Both the position numbers and the translations under genes were made by a program. The notes beneath the pieces are model-generated. The model saw nothing but the letters and a program-made list of their open reading frames with translations. It had not been told where the DNA came from and did not search any database. Below, piece by piece: positions 9,759 to 18,520 of a stretch of DNA of 64,000 bases; positions within the stretch are counted from its first letter, which is position 1, and the number at the start of each line of letters is the position of its first letter. Where the stretch lies: NCBI RefSeq assembly GCF_016461715.1, contig NZ_JAEMUI010000022.1, positions 1 to 64,000 of the forward strand, given 5' to 3'. This stretch comes from Marinomonas spartinae. Lineage in GTDB: Bacteria > Pseudomonadota > Gammaproteobacteria > Pseudomonadales > Marinomonadaceae.

Positions 9759-9786
9759 TGAATGGTCGACAGTATGTAAAAACCGT

Positions 9787-9806
9787 TAAACAGGTACCAG
9801 TGTTTA
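9787..9806. promoter_or_regulatory. palindromic operator candidate between MFS and HTH genes
   Basis: TAAACA, eight bases, TGTTTA forms a perfect spaced inverted repeat in the 115-base divergent promoter region. It is well placed for the adjacent HTH regulator to repress or activate the efflux gene. Assignment is by position only. Confidence 0.4.
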
Positions 9807-9873
9807 GTTATCCTAGTATTAGAACTACCTGCTTGGCTTTTTATTCAGCAAACCTAGTGATAGAAGAGAGAGT

Positions 9874-10758
9874 ATGACAACCGCCTTGCTTGATTCCCAT
9901 CAACCGCAACGTGCTAACAGCGTTGGCTTTATTGCTCAAGATAACCGTAAAGAGCTCGGGTTGTATTTACGTCGGCGCCGGGAAAGTTTAGACCCATCGC
10001 GCCTTGGTATTTTACACAGTGGTCGGCGACGAACGCCCGGCTTACGACGTGAAGAAGTGGCCATGCTGGCAGACGTAAGTACCACTTGGTACACCTGGTT
10101 GGAACAAGGTCGAGAAGTGAATGCCTCTGTTACAACCTTAAGTGCGATAGCCAAGGCATTGCAATGTAGTGAGGTAGAAACCGCCCATGTGTTTACCTTG
10201 TCAGGATTGTCTCGACCAGCTGAATACCAGCGACAATGTCAGAAGCTATCGTCAGTGAATCAAATGATTCTAGACCAACTGAATCCCATGCCAGCGATAG
10301 TGCAAAATGCTCGTTTTGATATTTTGGGCTTTAATCAAGCTTATCGAGCGTTAATGGGGGTGGATTTAGCGTCGTTACCGGATGAACATCGTAACTGCAT
10401 GTATTTAGCCTTTACTAATGATGAGTGGCTTATACGAATGGACGATAAGGAGGTGATTTTGTCACGTATTGCGGGGAGTTTCCGGGCAGCGATGGCAAAG
10501 CATATGGATGATCCTCGCTGGCAAGCTAGATTGGGCATGATGCAGGCTGCTTCTGCGGAGTTTAACCGCTACTGGGAGCAATATGAAATTCTCGACGTTG
10601 AAAATCATACGAAGAAGTTTCTTATTCCAGACCTTGGTAAGATGGCTTTTCATCAGGTTAACTGGTGGTCTGCTCCGCAAAATGGTGAACGCCTAATGGT
10701 GTATGTGCCGGATGATGAGGACACCAAAGTCAAACTGGGGCGTTTGGTGATTGGCTAA
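9874..10758 (+). CDS. XRE-family regulator with MmyB-like ligand domain
   Basis: A 294-residue transcription factor. The N-terminal HTH (about residues 28-85) has the diagnostic R-R-R-R-x-S-L-D-P and R-R-T-P-G-L-R-R-E-E-V-A-x-L-A-x-V-S-x-x-W-Y-x-W-L-E-Q-G-R signature of the MmyB group. This is followed by the roughly 170-residue PAS-like C-terminal domain (MLTR_LBD type) that binds small lipophilic ligands in this family. It is divergently transcribed from the MFS efflux gene and probably controls it. A ribosome-binding purine run (AGAGAGAG) sits just upstream of the ATG. Confidence 0.9.
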   Translation: MTTALLDSHQPQRANSVGFIAQDNRKELGLYLRRRRESLDPSRLGILHSGRRRTPGLRREEVAMLADVSTTWYTWLEQGREVNASVTTLSAIAKALQCSEVETAHVFTLSGLSRPAEYQRQCQKLSSVNQMILDQLNPMPAIVQNARFDILGFNQAYRALMGVDLASLPDEHRNCMYLAFTNDEWLIRMDDKEVILSRIAGSFRAAMAKHMDDPRWQARLGMMQAASAEFNRYWEQYEILDVENHTKKFLIPDLGKMAFHQVNWWSAPQNGERLMVYVPDDEDTKVKLGRLVIG

Positions 10759-10848
10759 AGCTATCCTATTAACTGATACTCTATTGATACTGGAAAGCTT
10801 TGCTATTCATGCATATTCTCTAACAACACTCATAATAAGGAAAAAGAG

Positions 10849-11403
10849 ATGGATTATACTGTGACGCTACAGGCCGACAAAAGAATGCTTTCAGGTGTTG
10901 GCAGAAAACCTATTCATCAGGAGGGTAGTATTGGTATAACGGCTTGTCAATTTGGTGAAGTGCCTGCACCGGAAGGGTCTTACGAGTTGTATACCAGTAA
11001 CGTGGCAGCAAATAGTGAAGATATGGAAGTATTTGCTTTTGATATGCCTCAATCGATACCTAAAGAGGCGCATGTTCGTTTTAACCTAGCAATACAAATT
11101 GATATCAATAATGTTGTTAACGTCCAAATCCGAATCAATCCAGATAAGACAATAGAGTGGCGCTGGCTAGCCTATATCGGAGAGTTTTCTGATTGGAGTT
11201 CAAATAGTACTGACTCAAGTTGGCAAGACAATGGGCATGAATATCGGATCTATATGGTTAATCAGCAAAACGAAAAAAACTTTTGGGTATACGTAGGACG
11301 CGTTCCAATGGTAGACAATTTGCCTTCTGCTTTTTTCCCACCAGGTGTGCCCATTCCCAAACCGTTGCAATCGATGCTTGATACTGATGAGCGAAAATTT
11401 TAA
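10849..11403 (+). CDS. hypothetical protein upstream of lodA-like gene
   Basis: A 184-residue protein with a strong ribosome-binding site (AAGGAAAAAGAG). There is no signal peptide or membrane helix. Alternating polar/hydrophobic segments suggest a beta-sandwich; Trp-rich stretches (W-R-W-L-A-Y-I-G-E-F) and a Pro-rich tail (F-F-P-P-G-V-P-I-P-K-P) stand out. I do not recognise a family. It lies 219 bases upstream of the LodA-like oxidase on the same strand with no obvious terminator between. It may be related functionally (carrier, inhibitor or immunity), but only proximity supports that. Confidence 0.6.
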   Translation: MDYTVTLQADKRMLSGVGRKPIHQEGSIGITACQFGEVPAPEGSYELYTSNVAANSEDMEVFAFDMPQSIPKEAHVRFNLAIQIDINNVVNVQIRINPDKTIEWRWLAYIGEFSDWSSNSTDSSWQDNGHEYRIYMVNQQNEKNFWVYVGRVPMVDNLPSAFFPPGVPIPKPLQSMLDTDERKF

Positions 11404-11622
11404 TTGCCATGAACGTTCTTTAACGACTAAGCAAAAGTAACTCAGCGTCTAACTAATAGACGGCATGATAAATGGTATTGTGCTGTCTCTCTTCTCCTTT
11501 TCTTCCCTTCGTCAATAAGACAACTGACACCAAACTGATACTGCTAAAAATCCCCCCGCCTGTTTTACTGAAACGGTAATGGAATCATCCACCCGTTTTA
11601 GCTTGAGTAACAGGAGCAAGAT

Positions 11623-13857
11623 ATGACACTTTCAATTCACCCTTCCGTTGGAGTGGCTCGATTGGGCAATGCAGAAGGCAATAATTTTCTTTTAAACCCC
11701 ACGAAGATTGGCGGTTTGCCCCATGAACACGATGAGAACATGCAACCAACGACGGAAGTTATCAACTTTAAAGATGAAGCGGGCCGTATTCGTCGCCAAG
11801 GGCAGGTATTTAAAGTCTTTGATGAGTCTGGTGAAGAGTTAACACTGCAATCGCCTAATGTTGAGCGTATTGAGTGGACGGTTCATTTAGCCAATAAAAA
11901 AGCCGCATGGTACGAATTTAGTGAACTTAATGGCAACCTGCTTTATGGACAAGCTAATAGCTACACAAATCGAAAAATTCAGTTTCGTAACAAGTCGGTT
12001 GGTCTTATCGGTTTAGATGATTATGATCTGGCAGAAAGACAGAAGCTGATTATAGATCTTGGGCCGCGTACCATTGCGGGTTATTTGTCTGAGATTGAAA
12101 TTAGTATTCATAATATTCCTAGTGATTACACACACGCATCGTACCCTAAAGGCGAAATGAAACAAGGGTCAAAAACGTTTGAGAGCTTAGGGACCCTACG
12201 TACGGATAATCAAGGCCGCTTAATTGTGTTAGGCGGTTATGGCTTTGCTGGTGGCAATACCAATTTAGAAGGTTACGGTGGGGGCGATGACTGGTACGAC
12301 GATATCTCAGATGGCTCAGTGACGTGTGTAGTGACCTATAAAAACGCTTCTCAGATGACAACGAATGCTTGGATCGTGGTGGGCTCACCTGATTTTGCTC
12401 CTGAAATTGTCAATATTTCTACCTTAAACGATACCTTTTTTGATGTCGGCGTACGGTATTTTAACCTGGTGCCAGATATGTATGGTGAGAGCAATTCTAC
12501 GGGGAGCGGCTTTAATCATAATTATATTGCTAACTTCGATAGAGATATTCTTCCTATTATTCAACGTATTAGCCAATATCAATGGGTAGCGAATGTACAA
12601 TCCATGAGCGGTTTCTTTTCTTATCAGTTTGATTATCGTGATAACAGTGAGGCAAGAAAGCCTGAACGAATGAAGTACTATAACTATTTCCGTCAGCTGG
12701 ATAAGAAAGTCATTGGTGATTATGATCAGCCCCAGCAGCAGCTTATGAGTGGGGATTCTGATGGAAATAGATTCCCCATGATGCCGCTGAACTCGGGCAG
12801 TAACTCAGTAAAAAGCGCCAATGCGTATGATCTAACTAACAATGTAGTGGAAAAATTTCTCGCCTTAGATGCCACGCAAATGTTTTTGTTAAAGCAGTGG
12901 GCTGAAGGAAAATTCAATGTTGGAGACTGCCAAGCTTTCCCTGTTAACCCTATGGATGCTGCCAGTATTGGTAATTGCGTGGGCTTGCCTATGTGTCCAG
13001 GCATTGAAGTGACATGGAACCTGCAAAATCCAGCTCTGTATGAAGACGCATATAAAATTAAACATCGTGACAAGGTTAATTATAGCCAAACAGGTTTATC
13101 ACCTAGTCGAGATGAATGTGAAGGTGGTGGTTGTGAGCCAGGGGATTTAACCAAACGCATGGCGTGTCCTTGGCAGGCGGACTTCTTCAACTGCACCGTT
13201 CAGACGATTAACTTCAGTGAACCTAAGGTCAATAAAGCCACACAGATAGAAACGACATTAACGGTAACCAATCATACTTGGAAAGATTTACCCGATGGTG
13301 TGACTGTGCCTGAAGATAATTACTTTTCAGGCACTCAAGACAAGGAGGAGAAAACACCACTCCCACCTGCTTATTATAGTTATTGGTGGCCGCCACAAAG
13401 TCCTTGGGATGTGCTAACGGGTGAGTTGGATGCTGCAGGTCAGCTTCAGAGCCACCTTCCTGCTGGACAGCAAATCAACTATGCCCGTGGTATCAATAGT
13501 TATGGACAAATGGTAGGGCACTGGTTTGCACTGGCTTTTATTCGAGATCAAAACTCGAAAAATGAAGGCTTCCCCTATTTCACTGAATCCGAAAGAAACC
13601 ACGAATTGTTTGAATACAGAGAAATAGGTGTGGGGCAAATCAGTGGTAACCCTGATGATAATGAGACCTCCTTGCCAGTATTTTTTATCAACCCTCACAA
13701 AGTCTCTTCCGATAAGTTAAAAGAGGGATTAGCTGAAATTAGTCGTGGTGAAACGGAAAGAGGTAGACGCATTGCTGAATATCTGGAAGAGCGAGCCTTC
13801 AAGCCTGTTCGCTCGACAAATATTCTTCATCGTTCAGGCACTCGGGTGAGGGGTTAG
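11623..13857 (+). CDS. LodA-like quinoprotein amino acid oxidase (CTQ cofactor)
   Basis: A 744-residue member of the LodA/GoxA family, which oxidises amino acids (L-lysine at the epsilon amine, or glycine) and releases ammonia and H2O2. The family N-terminus H-P-S-V-G-V-A-R-L-G-N is present. The cysteine tryptophylquinone pair is identifiable: Cys452 in N-C-V-G-L-P-M-C-P-G-I-E and Trp517 in C-P-W-Q-A-D-F. They are 65 residues apart, the same spacing I recall for C516/W581 of Marinomonas mediterranea LodA. There is no Sec signal, as in other members, which are exported in an unusual way. The gene overlaps the LodB-like gene needed for cofactor maturation. Substrate cannot be told from sequence. 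Confidence 0.9.
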   Translation: MTLSIHPSVGVARLGNAEGNNFLLNPTKIGGLPHEHDENMQPTTEVINFKDEAGRIRRQGQVFKVFDESGEELTLQSPNVERIEWTVHLANKKAAWYEFSELNGNLLYGQANSYTNRKIQFRNKSVGLIGLDDYDLAERQKLIIDLGPRTIAGYLSEIEISIHNIPSDYTHASYPKGEMKQGSKTFESLGTLRTDNQGRLIVLGGYGFAGGNTNLEGYGGGDDWYDDISDGSVTCVVTYKNASQMTTNAWIVVGSPDFAPEIVNISTLNDTFFDVGVRYFNLVPDMYGESNSTGSGFNHNYIANFDRDILPIIQRISQYQWVANVQSMSGFFSYQFDYRDNSEARKPERMKYYNYFRQLDKKVIGDYDQPQQQLMSGDSDGNRFPMMPLNSGSNSVKSANAYDLTNNVVEKFLALDATQMFLLKQWAEGKFNVGDCQAFPVNPMDAASIGNCVGLPMCPGIEVTWNLQNPALYEDAYKIKHRDKVNYSQTGLSPSRDECEGGGCEPGDLTKRMACPWQADFFNCTVQTINFSEPKVNKATQIETTLTVTNHTWKDLPDGVTVPEDNYFSGTQDKEEKTPLPPAYYSYWWPPQSPWDVLTGELDAAGQLQSHLPAGQQINYARGINSYGQMVGHWFALAFIRDQNSKNEGFPYFTESERNHELFEYREIGVGQISGNPDDNETSLPVFFINPHKVSSDKLKEGLAEISRGETERGRRIAEYLEERAFKPVRSTNILHRSGTRVRG

Positions 13858-13859
13858 TG

Positions 13860-14978
13860 ATGCAAACTTATGATGCCATTATCATAGGAGGCGGCCCCGC
13901 TGGGGCCGCTTGTGCGCTCTCCTTGATGTTGTTCCACGATAAAAAAGTGTTGTTGCTTGAACGTGGCGATTTCACACAACAGCGTATTGGTGAGCAGGTT
14001 TCTCACAGTATCTTTGATTTTTTGGAGTATCTGGACATACCACGAGAGGCGTTTGGAGCAGGATGTTTTACACCAAATTATGGCAAAGAGAGCTATTGGG
14101 GTAGTGATGTGAAAACTCATCATTTCAGCCTGTTCACGGCACAAGGTAAAACCTATCAACTGGATCGCGCGCGTTTTGATGAGACCTTGCTGATGACAAT
14201 ATCAGAACGAGGAGGCACGATTATTCCTCGCTGTAAACAAATTAGCATTGCGCAACAAGAAGGCCGTTGGCAAGTTCAGTGTGTTCATCCTGAACAAGGT
14301 ACACTGCACTATCAAAGTGAATATTTGATTGATGCGTCTGGTCGACAGACAAAAATAGGTCAATCGCTAGGAATTGAACGTGTCGTGACCGATCAGCTTG
14401 TGGGTATTGGCGCCTTTGTCGAGCATCCTGAGCATATCTTCGAGCAACAACAGAAAATTGAAAGTTGCGAATATGGCTGGTGGTATATGGCAGGCTTGTC
14501 GAAAGACCTTGCTGTGGTAACCTGCTTTACCGATATGGATATCATGAAAGAGAAGCAACTTAACCGTCAGGAGGTTTGGAATCAATGTCTCGCTAAGACA
14601 ACTGCTATTGGTAACTCTTTACAGGGCTGTATCTCTACGCAGCCAAAGCTTTGGGTAAAACAAGCCAACAGTCAGTATTATGCTTCAGATTTCCCAGAAA
14701 AGTTTGTTGCCGTTGGTGATGCGGTCGCCTCTTTTGACCCGATTTCTTCTATGGGAATAGGATTTGCGATGCTCAGTGGTTGCCATGGTGCTTATGCGCT
14801 AATGCATGAACAAAAAACAGCCGTTCGGGATTATCAACAAGATGCCATACTGACTTTTGATGAGTACTGCGAAACCAAATGGGACTTTTATAAAAAAGAG
14901 CAACGCTTTCCTAATCACCCTTTTTGGCAGCGTCGCCTGATTAAGCCTAGTAAACAACAACATAGAGTAAGCGCCTAG
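13860..14978 (+). CDS. LodB-like FAD-dependent CTQ maturation flavoprotein
   Basis: A 372-residue flavoprotein related to tryptophan halogenases and geranylgeranyl reductases. An N-terminal Rossmann motif I-I-I-G-G-G-P-A-G-A-A-C-A is followed by an F-V-A-V-G-D-A-V-A-S-F-D-P FAD-binding segment near residue 285. I use the ATG at 13860, three bases downstream of an overlapping GTG at 13857; either start leaves the gene abutting the lodA-like stop, indicating translational coupling. In M. mediterranea the equivalent LodB is required to generate the CTQ cofactor in LodA. The same job is inferred here. Confidence 0.88.
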   Translation: MQTYDAIIIGGGPAGAACALSLMLFHDKKVLLLERGDFTQQRIGEQVSHSIFDFLEYLDIPREAFGAGCFTPNYGKESYWGSDVKTHHFSLFTAQGKTYQLDRARFDETLLMTISERGGTIIPRCKQISIAQQEGRWQVQCVHPEQGTLHYQSEYLIDASGRQTKIGQSLGIERVVTDQLVGIGAFVEHPEHIFEQQQKIESCEYGWWYMAGLSKDLAVVTCFTDMDIMKEKQLNRQEVWNQCLAKTTAIGNSLQGCISTQPKLWVKQANSQYYASDFPEKFVAVGDAVASFDPISSMGIGFAMLSGCHGAYALMHEQKTAVRDYQQDAILTFDEYCETKWDFYKKEQRFPNHPFWQRRLIKPSKQQHRVSA

Positions 14979-15083
14979 TTTGTTAGCGTTTGCTTGGAGA
15001 GAAGTGATTGTAGCCACGTTGCGTGGCTTCCATTGCGTATCTTGATCTAATACATACTGTGCGAATGCTATTAAATCACAGTC

Positions 15084-15689
15084 TTAAACACTATGCTCTA
15101 CTATAGGGTTCGATCTTTTGTTGTGAGTAAGTGAAGGCCGTAAGTTTGCTTCTGAATTGTGTTCCATGATGGTGGATTCAATAAATAATCGAATGTCCGA
15201 TTGAAACGTCGATTTTAGCTTGGTACATAGACACTGGATTCGTTTATACACCTGCGTGTCATCTTCACTGATATGCCAATCGATTGTTATATAATTACCT
15301 TGTTGGTGGCAGTGTTTCTGTGTGCCATCTAACATAGAATGAATTTTTGTTTTGTGTGTTGGGTTTTTCATTTCGATAACAATGGCTAAGATATTCTTAT
15401 TTTGAGTATGAGAACCTGATAATACCGCTGGTGAGGTTGCAGGCTCGTTATCAATTAAGAGTAATTCAACCGAAATGCCATAAAACGTAGCGAGTTGTGT
15501 GGCTGTGCGATAGAGGACATTCATCCCCAGCTCCGCTCGCTTAATGGAAGAAACAGATACAAGAAGGCTTTGCTCTAAGCACGCTTCAGCGACTTTCTCT
15601 TGGCTTAAACCTCGTTGTTTTCTTTGGGCTTTTAACACATCAACATTTAATGAAATACGTCCATCCTTGTTGTTCATGATTCTCTCCAA
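15084..15689 (-). CDS. XRE-type HTH protein, probably truncated regulator
   Basis: A 201-residue protein. The HTH (about residues 13-78) shows L-K-A-Q-R-K-Q-R-G-L-S-Q-E-K-V-A-E-A and S-I-K-R-A-E-x-G-x-N-V-L-Y-R-T-A. This kind of HTH, as I recall it, normally heads large gammaproteobacterial regulators carrying a cyclase-like and AAA/TPR body. The remaining 120 residues look like the beginning of such a middle domain and then end. Either this is a short paralogue or the gene lost its 3' part. It is convergent with the lodAB-like pair and is not evidently their regulator. Confidence 0.6.
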   Translation of the reverse strand: MERIMNNKDGRISLNVDVLKAQRKQRGLSQEKVAEACLEQSLLVSVSSIKRAELGMNVLYRTATQLATFYGISVELLLIDNEPATSPAVLSGSHTQNKNILAIVIEMKNPTHKTKIHSMLDGTQKHCHQQGNYITIDWHISEDDTQVYKRIQCLCTKLKSTFQSDIRLFIESTIMEHNSEANLRPSLTHNKRSNPIVEHSV

Positions 15690-16033
15690 AAGTCTTTGCT
15701 AAGTAACCAATAGCCTTTTTATTTTATGGATGGCAGCCGTTCCGCTTGTCATCAACAGTTGAACGCTTAAGTTAGTAAGGTTTCTTTCAAAGGGCAATTA
15801 CACAGGATTACACAAGCGGTTTTTGTGTCGCTCATGGCATTACGTTACATAGAAGCTATTGTCATGGCCCGTTATGACTGCTGGGTTGTATTAACGTCCT
15901 CCCAGCGACTTGAATAAGTGAAAAAGTATGATGTTGTCCGCAATATTCATATTTTTATTGCTTTTGTTTTGTCTCAGACAGTGGACAATACGTCTTGTAA
16001 AAACACGCTGACATATGGTTACTTAAAAACACT
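15690..16033. other. intergenic region between HTH gene and transporter
   Basis: About 340 bases between divergent genes. It contains a short direct repetition (TTACACAGGATTACACA near 15797) and AT-rich patches that could hold the two promoters. No ORF, RNA gene or terminator was recognised. Confidence 0.35.
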
Positions 16034-17062
16034 ATGGGCGGCTTTTTTGTGGTAATAAAGAGGGAGATGACGTTGTTCGCGTTGATAAAAAAAGAATGGT
16101 TTTTAGCGGGGATGTTGCTAGCAATTGCCTTGGCGGCGTTGTTGCCTAAGGTGGGGTCAAGTGGTGGTCTGCTGCACTTGGACCAAGTGACACAATGGGG
16201 GATTGCCCTCGTTTTCTTTTTACATGGTATTGGTCTCTCGCCCCGTGATATACGCAAAGGCTTAAGTAACTGGCGACTTCACCTGTTTATTCAATCCGCT
16301 ACCTTCATCATTTACCCTCTGGTTTGGCTTGCATTGGGACATTGGTTTGAGAGCTTTTTACCCAAAGCTTTGGCGTTTGGCTTTTGTTATTTACTGGTTT
16401 TGCCAAGTACCATTTCTTCTTCTGTCGCGATGACAGCGATTGCGGGTGGTAATGTACCTGGGGCGATTTTTAATGCTTCTTTATCCAGTGTGTTAGGTAT
16501 TTTTCTCACGCCACTTTATGTTCAGTTATTTATGGGCTTTACCAGTAGTCATGCAGACTTTGGTGGCACCGTTGCTCACATTGCCTTGTTATTATTTGCC
16601 CCAATGGTAGCAGGCCAACTGCTGCGTCCGCTAATCGGTCAGTGGGTGAGTCGCTATAAAGCGATCACTGGGAAACTGGATAAATGGGTGATCTTGCTGA
16701 TTGTCTATAATGCATTTTGTGATTCGGTTGTGCGTGGTATCTGGCATGATTTTACCATAGTCACTTTGTTGTACGCGGTGGGGCTATGCGCCTTGATATT
16801 GCTTTTCATCATCGCACTCATGTCTTTCTTCGGTCATCGTTTTCAATTCAGTGAAGAAGATCAATCCGCCGCCTTATTTTGTGGTACGAAAAAAAGCCTT
16901 GCTGCGGGTGTGCCTATGGCAAAAGTGATTTTTGGTGCAAACCCTATGCTAGGTATGCTGTTACTGCCTATTATGATTTATCATCCGCTGCAAATCTTTG
17001 TGTGTGCGTTATTGGCAAATCGATTTTCAAAGCGCAAAGCGGCGAGAACATCCGTCGGATAA
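16034..17062 (+). CDS. bile acid:sodium symporter family transporter (SBF-like, YfeH type)
   Basis: An integral membrane protein of up to 342 residues with about ten hydrophobic helices, belonging to the SBF-like group (PF13593, E. coli YfeH). Recognisable features are the T-Q-W-G-I-A-L-V-F-F-L-H-G-I-G-L-S stretch and the P-S-T-I-S-S-S-V-A-M-T-A-I-A-G-G-N-V-P-G-A-I-F-N segment in the middle, plus F-C-G-T-K-K-S-L-A-A-G-V-P near residue 280. The start is uncertain: ATG 16034 lacks a ribosome-binding site, and ATG 16067 has a purine run directly against it. Substrate unknown; Na+-coupled organic anion transport is a family inference. Confidence 0.8.
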   Translation: MGGFFVVIKREMTLFALIKKEWFLAGMLLAIALAALLPKVGSSGGLLHLDQVTQWGIALVFFLHGIGLSPRDIRKGLSNWRLHLFIQSATFIIYPLVWLALGHWFESFLPKALAFGFCYLLVLPSTISSSVAMTAIAGGNVPGAIFNASLSSVLGIFLTPLYVQLFMGFTSSHADFGGTVAHIALLLFAPMVAGQLLRPLIGQWVSRYKAITGKLDKWVILLIVYNAFCDSVVRGIWHDFTIVTLLYAVGLCALILLFIIALMSFFGHRFQFSEEDQSAALFCGTKKSLAAGVPMAKVIFGANPMLGMLLLPIMIYHPLQIFVCALLANRFSKRKAARTSVG

Positions 17063-17132
17063 CATCGAATGTTCTATGTATCTTGTTGTTTAAAAAGGGA
17101 TACTTTTTTATCTCATTATTTTGCAGGTCAAA

Positions 17133-18344
17133 ATGAATTTGGATTCTATTGAGGTTGATAACACCTCTAAAAAGACGCAGTACTTGCGTGTGATCTTAAT
17201 GGGGGTCGCTGCATTTATTGTCAATACCACAGAGTTTGTGCCTGTGGGGTTGTTATCGTCTATTGCTCAAGATTTTTCGATAACACCCGCTCATGCCGGT
17301 TGGATGCTGACCGTGTATGCGTGGATCGTGGCGTTGATGTCACTGCCCTTAATGCTGCTAACGGGGAAAATGGATCGTAAGACCCTGTTGATCGCAAGTT
17401 TTGTGTTGTTCTTTATCAGCCATATTTTGTCGGTCTTTGCTTGGTGTTTTGAGGTCTTATTGATTAGCCGTATTGGTATTGCCTTTGCTCATGCCGTATT
17501 TTGGTCTATTACCGCGTCCATCGCGATTCGAGTGGCCCCTTGGGGGAAGAAAAACTTTGCCTTGAGTGTGCTGGCGACGGGAACCGGGCTCGCTATGGTA
17601 CTGGGTGTGCCATTAGGTCGTTTGATTGGTGAGTCTTTAGGGTGGCGAATGACGTTTGCGACAATTGCTGTGGCGTCTTTTGTGATGATTATCGCGCTAT
17701 TTCGGTTACTGCCAAGTTTACCGAGTTTGTTTTCTGGCAGCTTGAGTAAAGTGTCTGAGTTGATGAAAAAGCCCATTTTGTTGAACATGTACTTTTTTAT
17801 CTTTTTGATGTTCACGGCCCATTACACGGCTTACAGTTATATTGAGCCTTTTTTAAAAGTCGTCGGGCATAATTCGGCAGGGTTCACCACATTGATTCTG
17901 CTCTTGTTTGGTGGTGCAGGCATCATCGGCAGTGTGGTATTTGGTTATCTTGGTGAGCGAGCCAATAAGCAATTGTTGATCGGTAGTACCGTGATCGTGA
18001 CCTGTTCTACGGCTCTTCTGTATTTTGCTGCTCAGCATAGTAGCTATATGATCGCTTTGATTATCCTATGGGGCGCGGCCATGATGACCATTGGTCTTGC
18101 CATGCAAGTGCGCGTGTTTAATGTGGATGCTAACGCCTCTGACATTATTATGTCGTTGTTTTCCGGCATTATTAATTTGGGTATTGGTGCGGGGGCTTTA
18201 TTTGGCAACCAAGTAATACAACGGATTAATTTGCAAAGTGTTGGCGCGGCGGGTGCGGTATTTGGTGTTATTGGTTTAGTGGTGCTTTTCTTCTTGTTGC
18301 GTCGGGTCGCCAGAGAGGCACAAGCATCAGCTGAAATGTGTTAA
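17133..18344 (+). CDS. MFS transporter, SotB/AraJ-like efflux family
   Basis: A 403-residue, 12-helix MFS protein. The ATG at 17133 is preferred (AGG 6 bases upstream) over an upstream TTG. The N-terminal F-I-V-N-T-T-E-F-V-P-V-G-L-L segment, the T-G-K-M-D-R-K loop and G-V-P-L-G-R-L-I-G match the sugar efflux transporter (SotB) branch of the DHA1 family. It follows the symporter gene by 70 bases on the same strand and is ended by a clear terminator, so the two may form one transcript. The actual substrate could be sugars, purines or drugs. Confidence 0.85.
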   Translation: MNLDSIEVDNTSKKTQYLRVILMGVAAFIVNTTEFVPVGLLSSIAQDFSITPAHAGWMLTVYAWIVALMSLPLMLLTGKMDRKTLLIASFVLFFISHILSVFAWCFEVLLISRIGIAFAHAVFWSITASIAIRVAPWGKKNFALSVLATGTGLAMVLGVPLGRLIGESLGWRMTFATIAVASFVMIIALFRLLPSLPSLFSGSLSKVSELMKKPILLNMYFFIFLMFTAHYTAYSYIEPFLKVVGHNSAGFTTLILLLFGGAGIIGSVVFGYLGERANKQLLIGSTVIVTCSTALLYFAAQHSSYMIALIILWGAAMMTIGLAMQVRVFNVDANASDIIMSLFSGIINLGIGAGALFGNQVIQRINLQSVGAAGAVFGVIGLVVLFFLLRRVAREAQASAEMC

Positions 18345-18363
18345 TCGATCAAGAAACAAGGTT

Positions 18364-18403
18364 GAAAAAGGCACTAATAAAGTCATTTATTAGTGCCTTT
18401 TTT
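18364..18403 (+). terminator. rho-independent terminator after SotB-like gene
   Basis: A 16-base perfect stem (AAAAGGCACTAATAAA and its complement) with a 4-base loop, ending in a T run, 20 bases after the stop codon. Confidence 0.9.
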
Positions 18404-18520
18404 GCATTGCTAAAATAGCAATGATCTCTTCTAAAAATTCATCTTTTGTGATGCCTGAGTGTGACGTTACCATTTGTTTATTCAAATAAATGACCGTGAT
18501 AACTCACTAAGAAGGTATGG

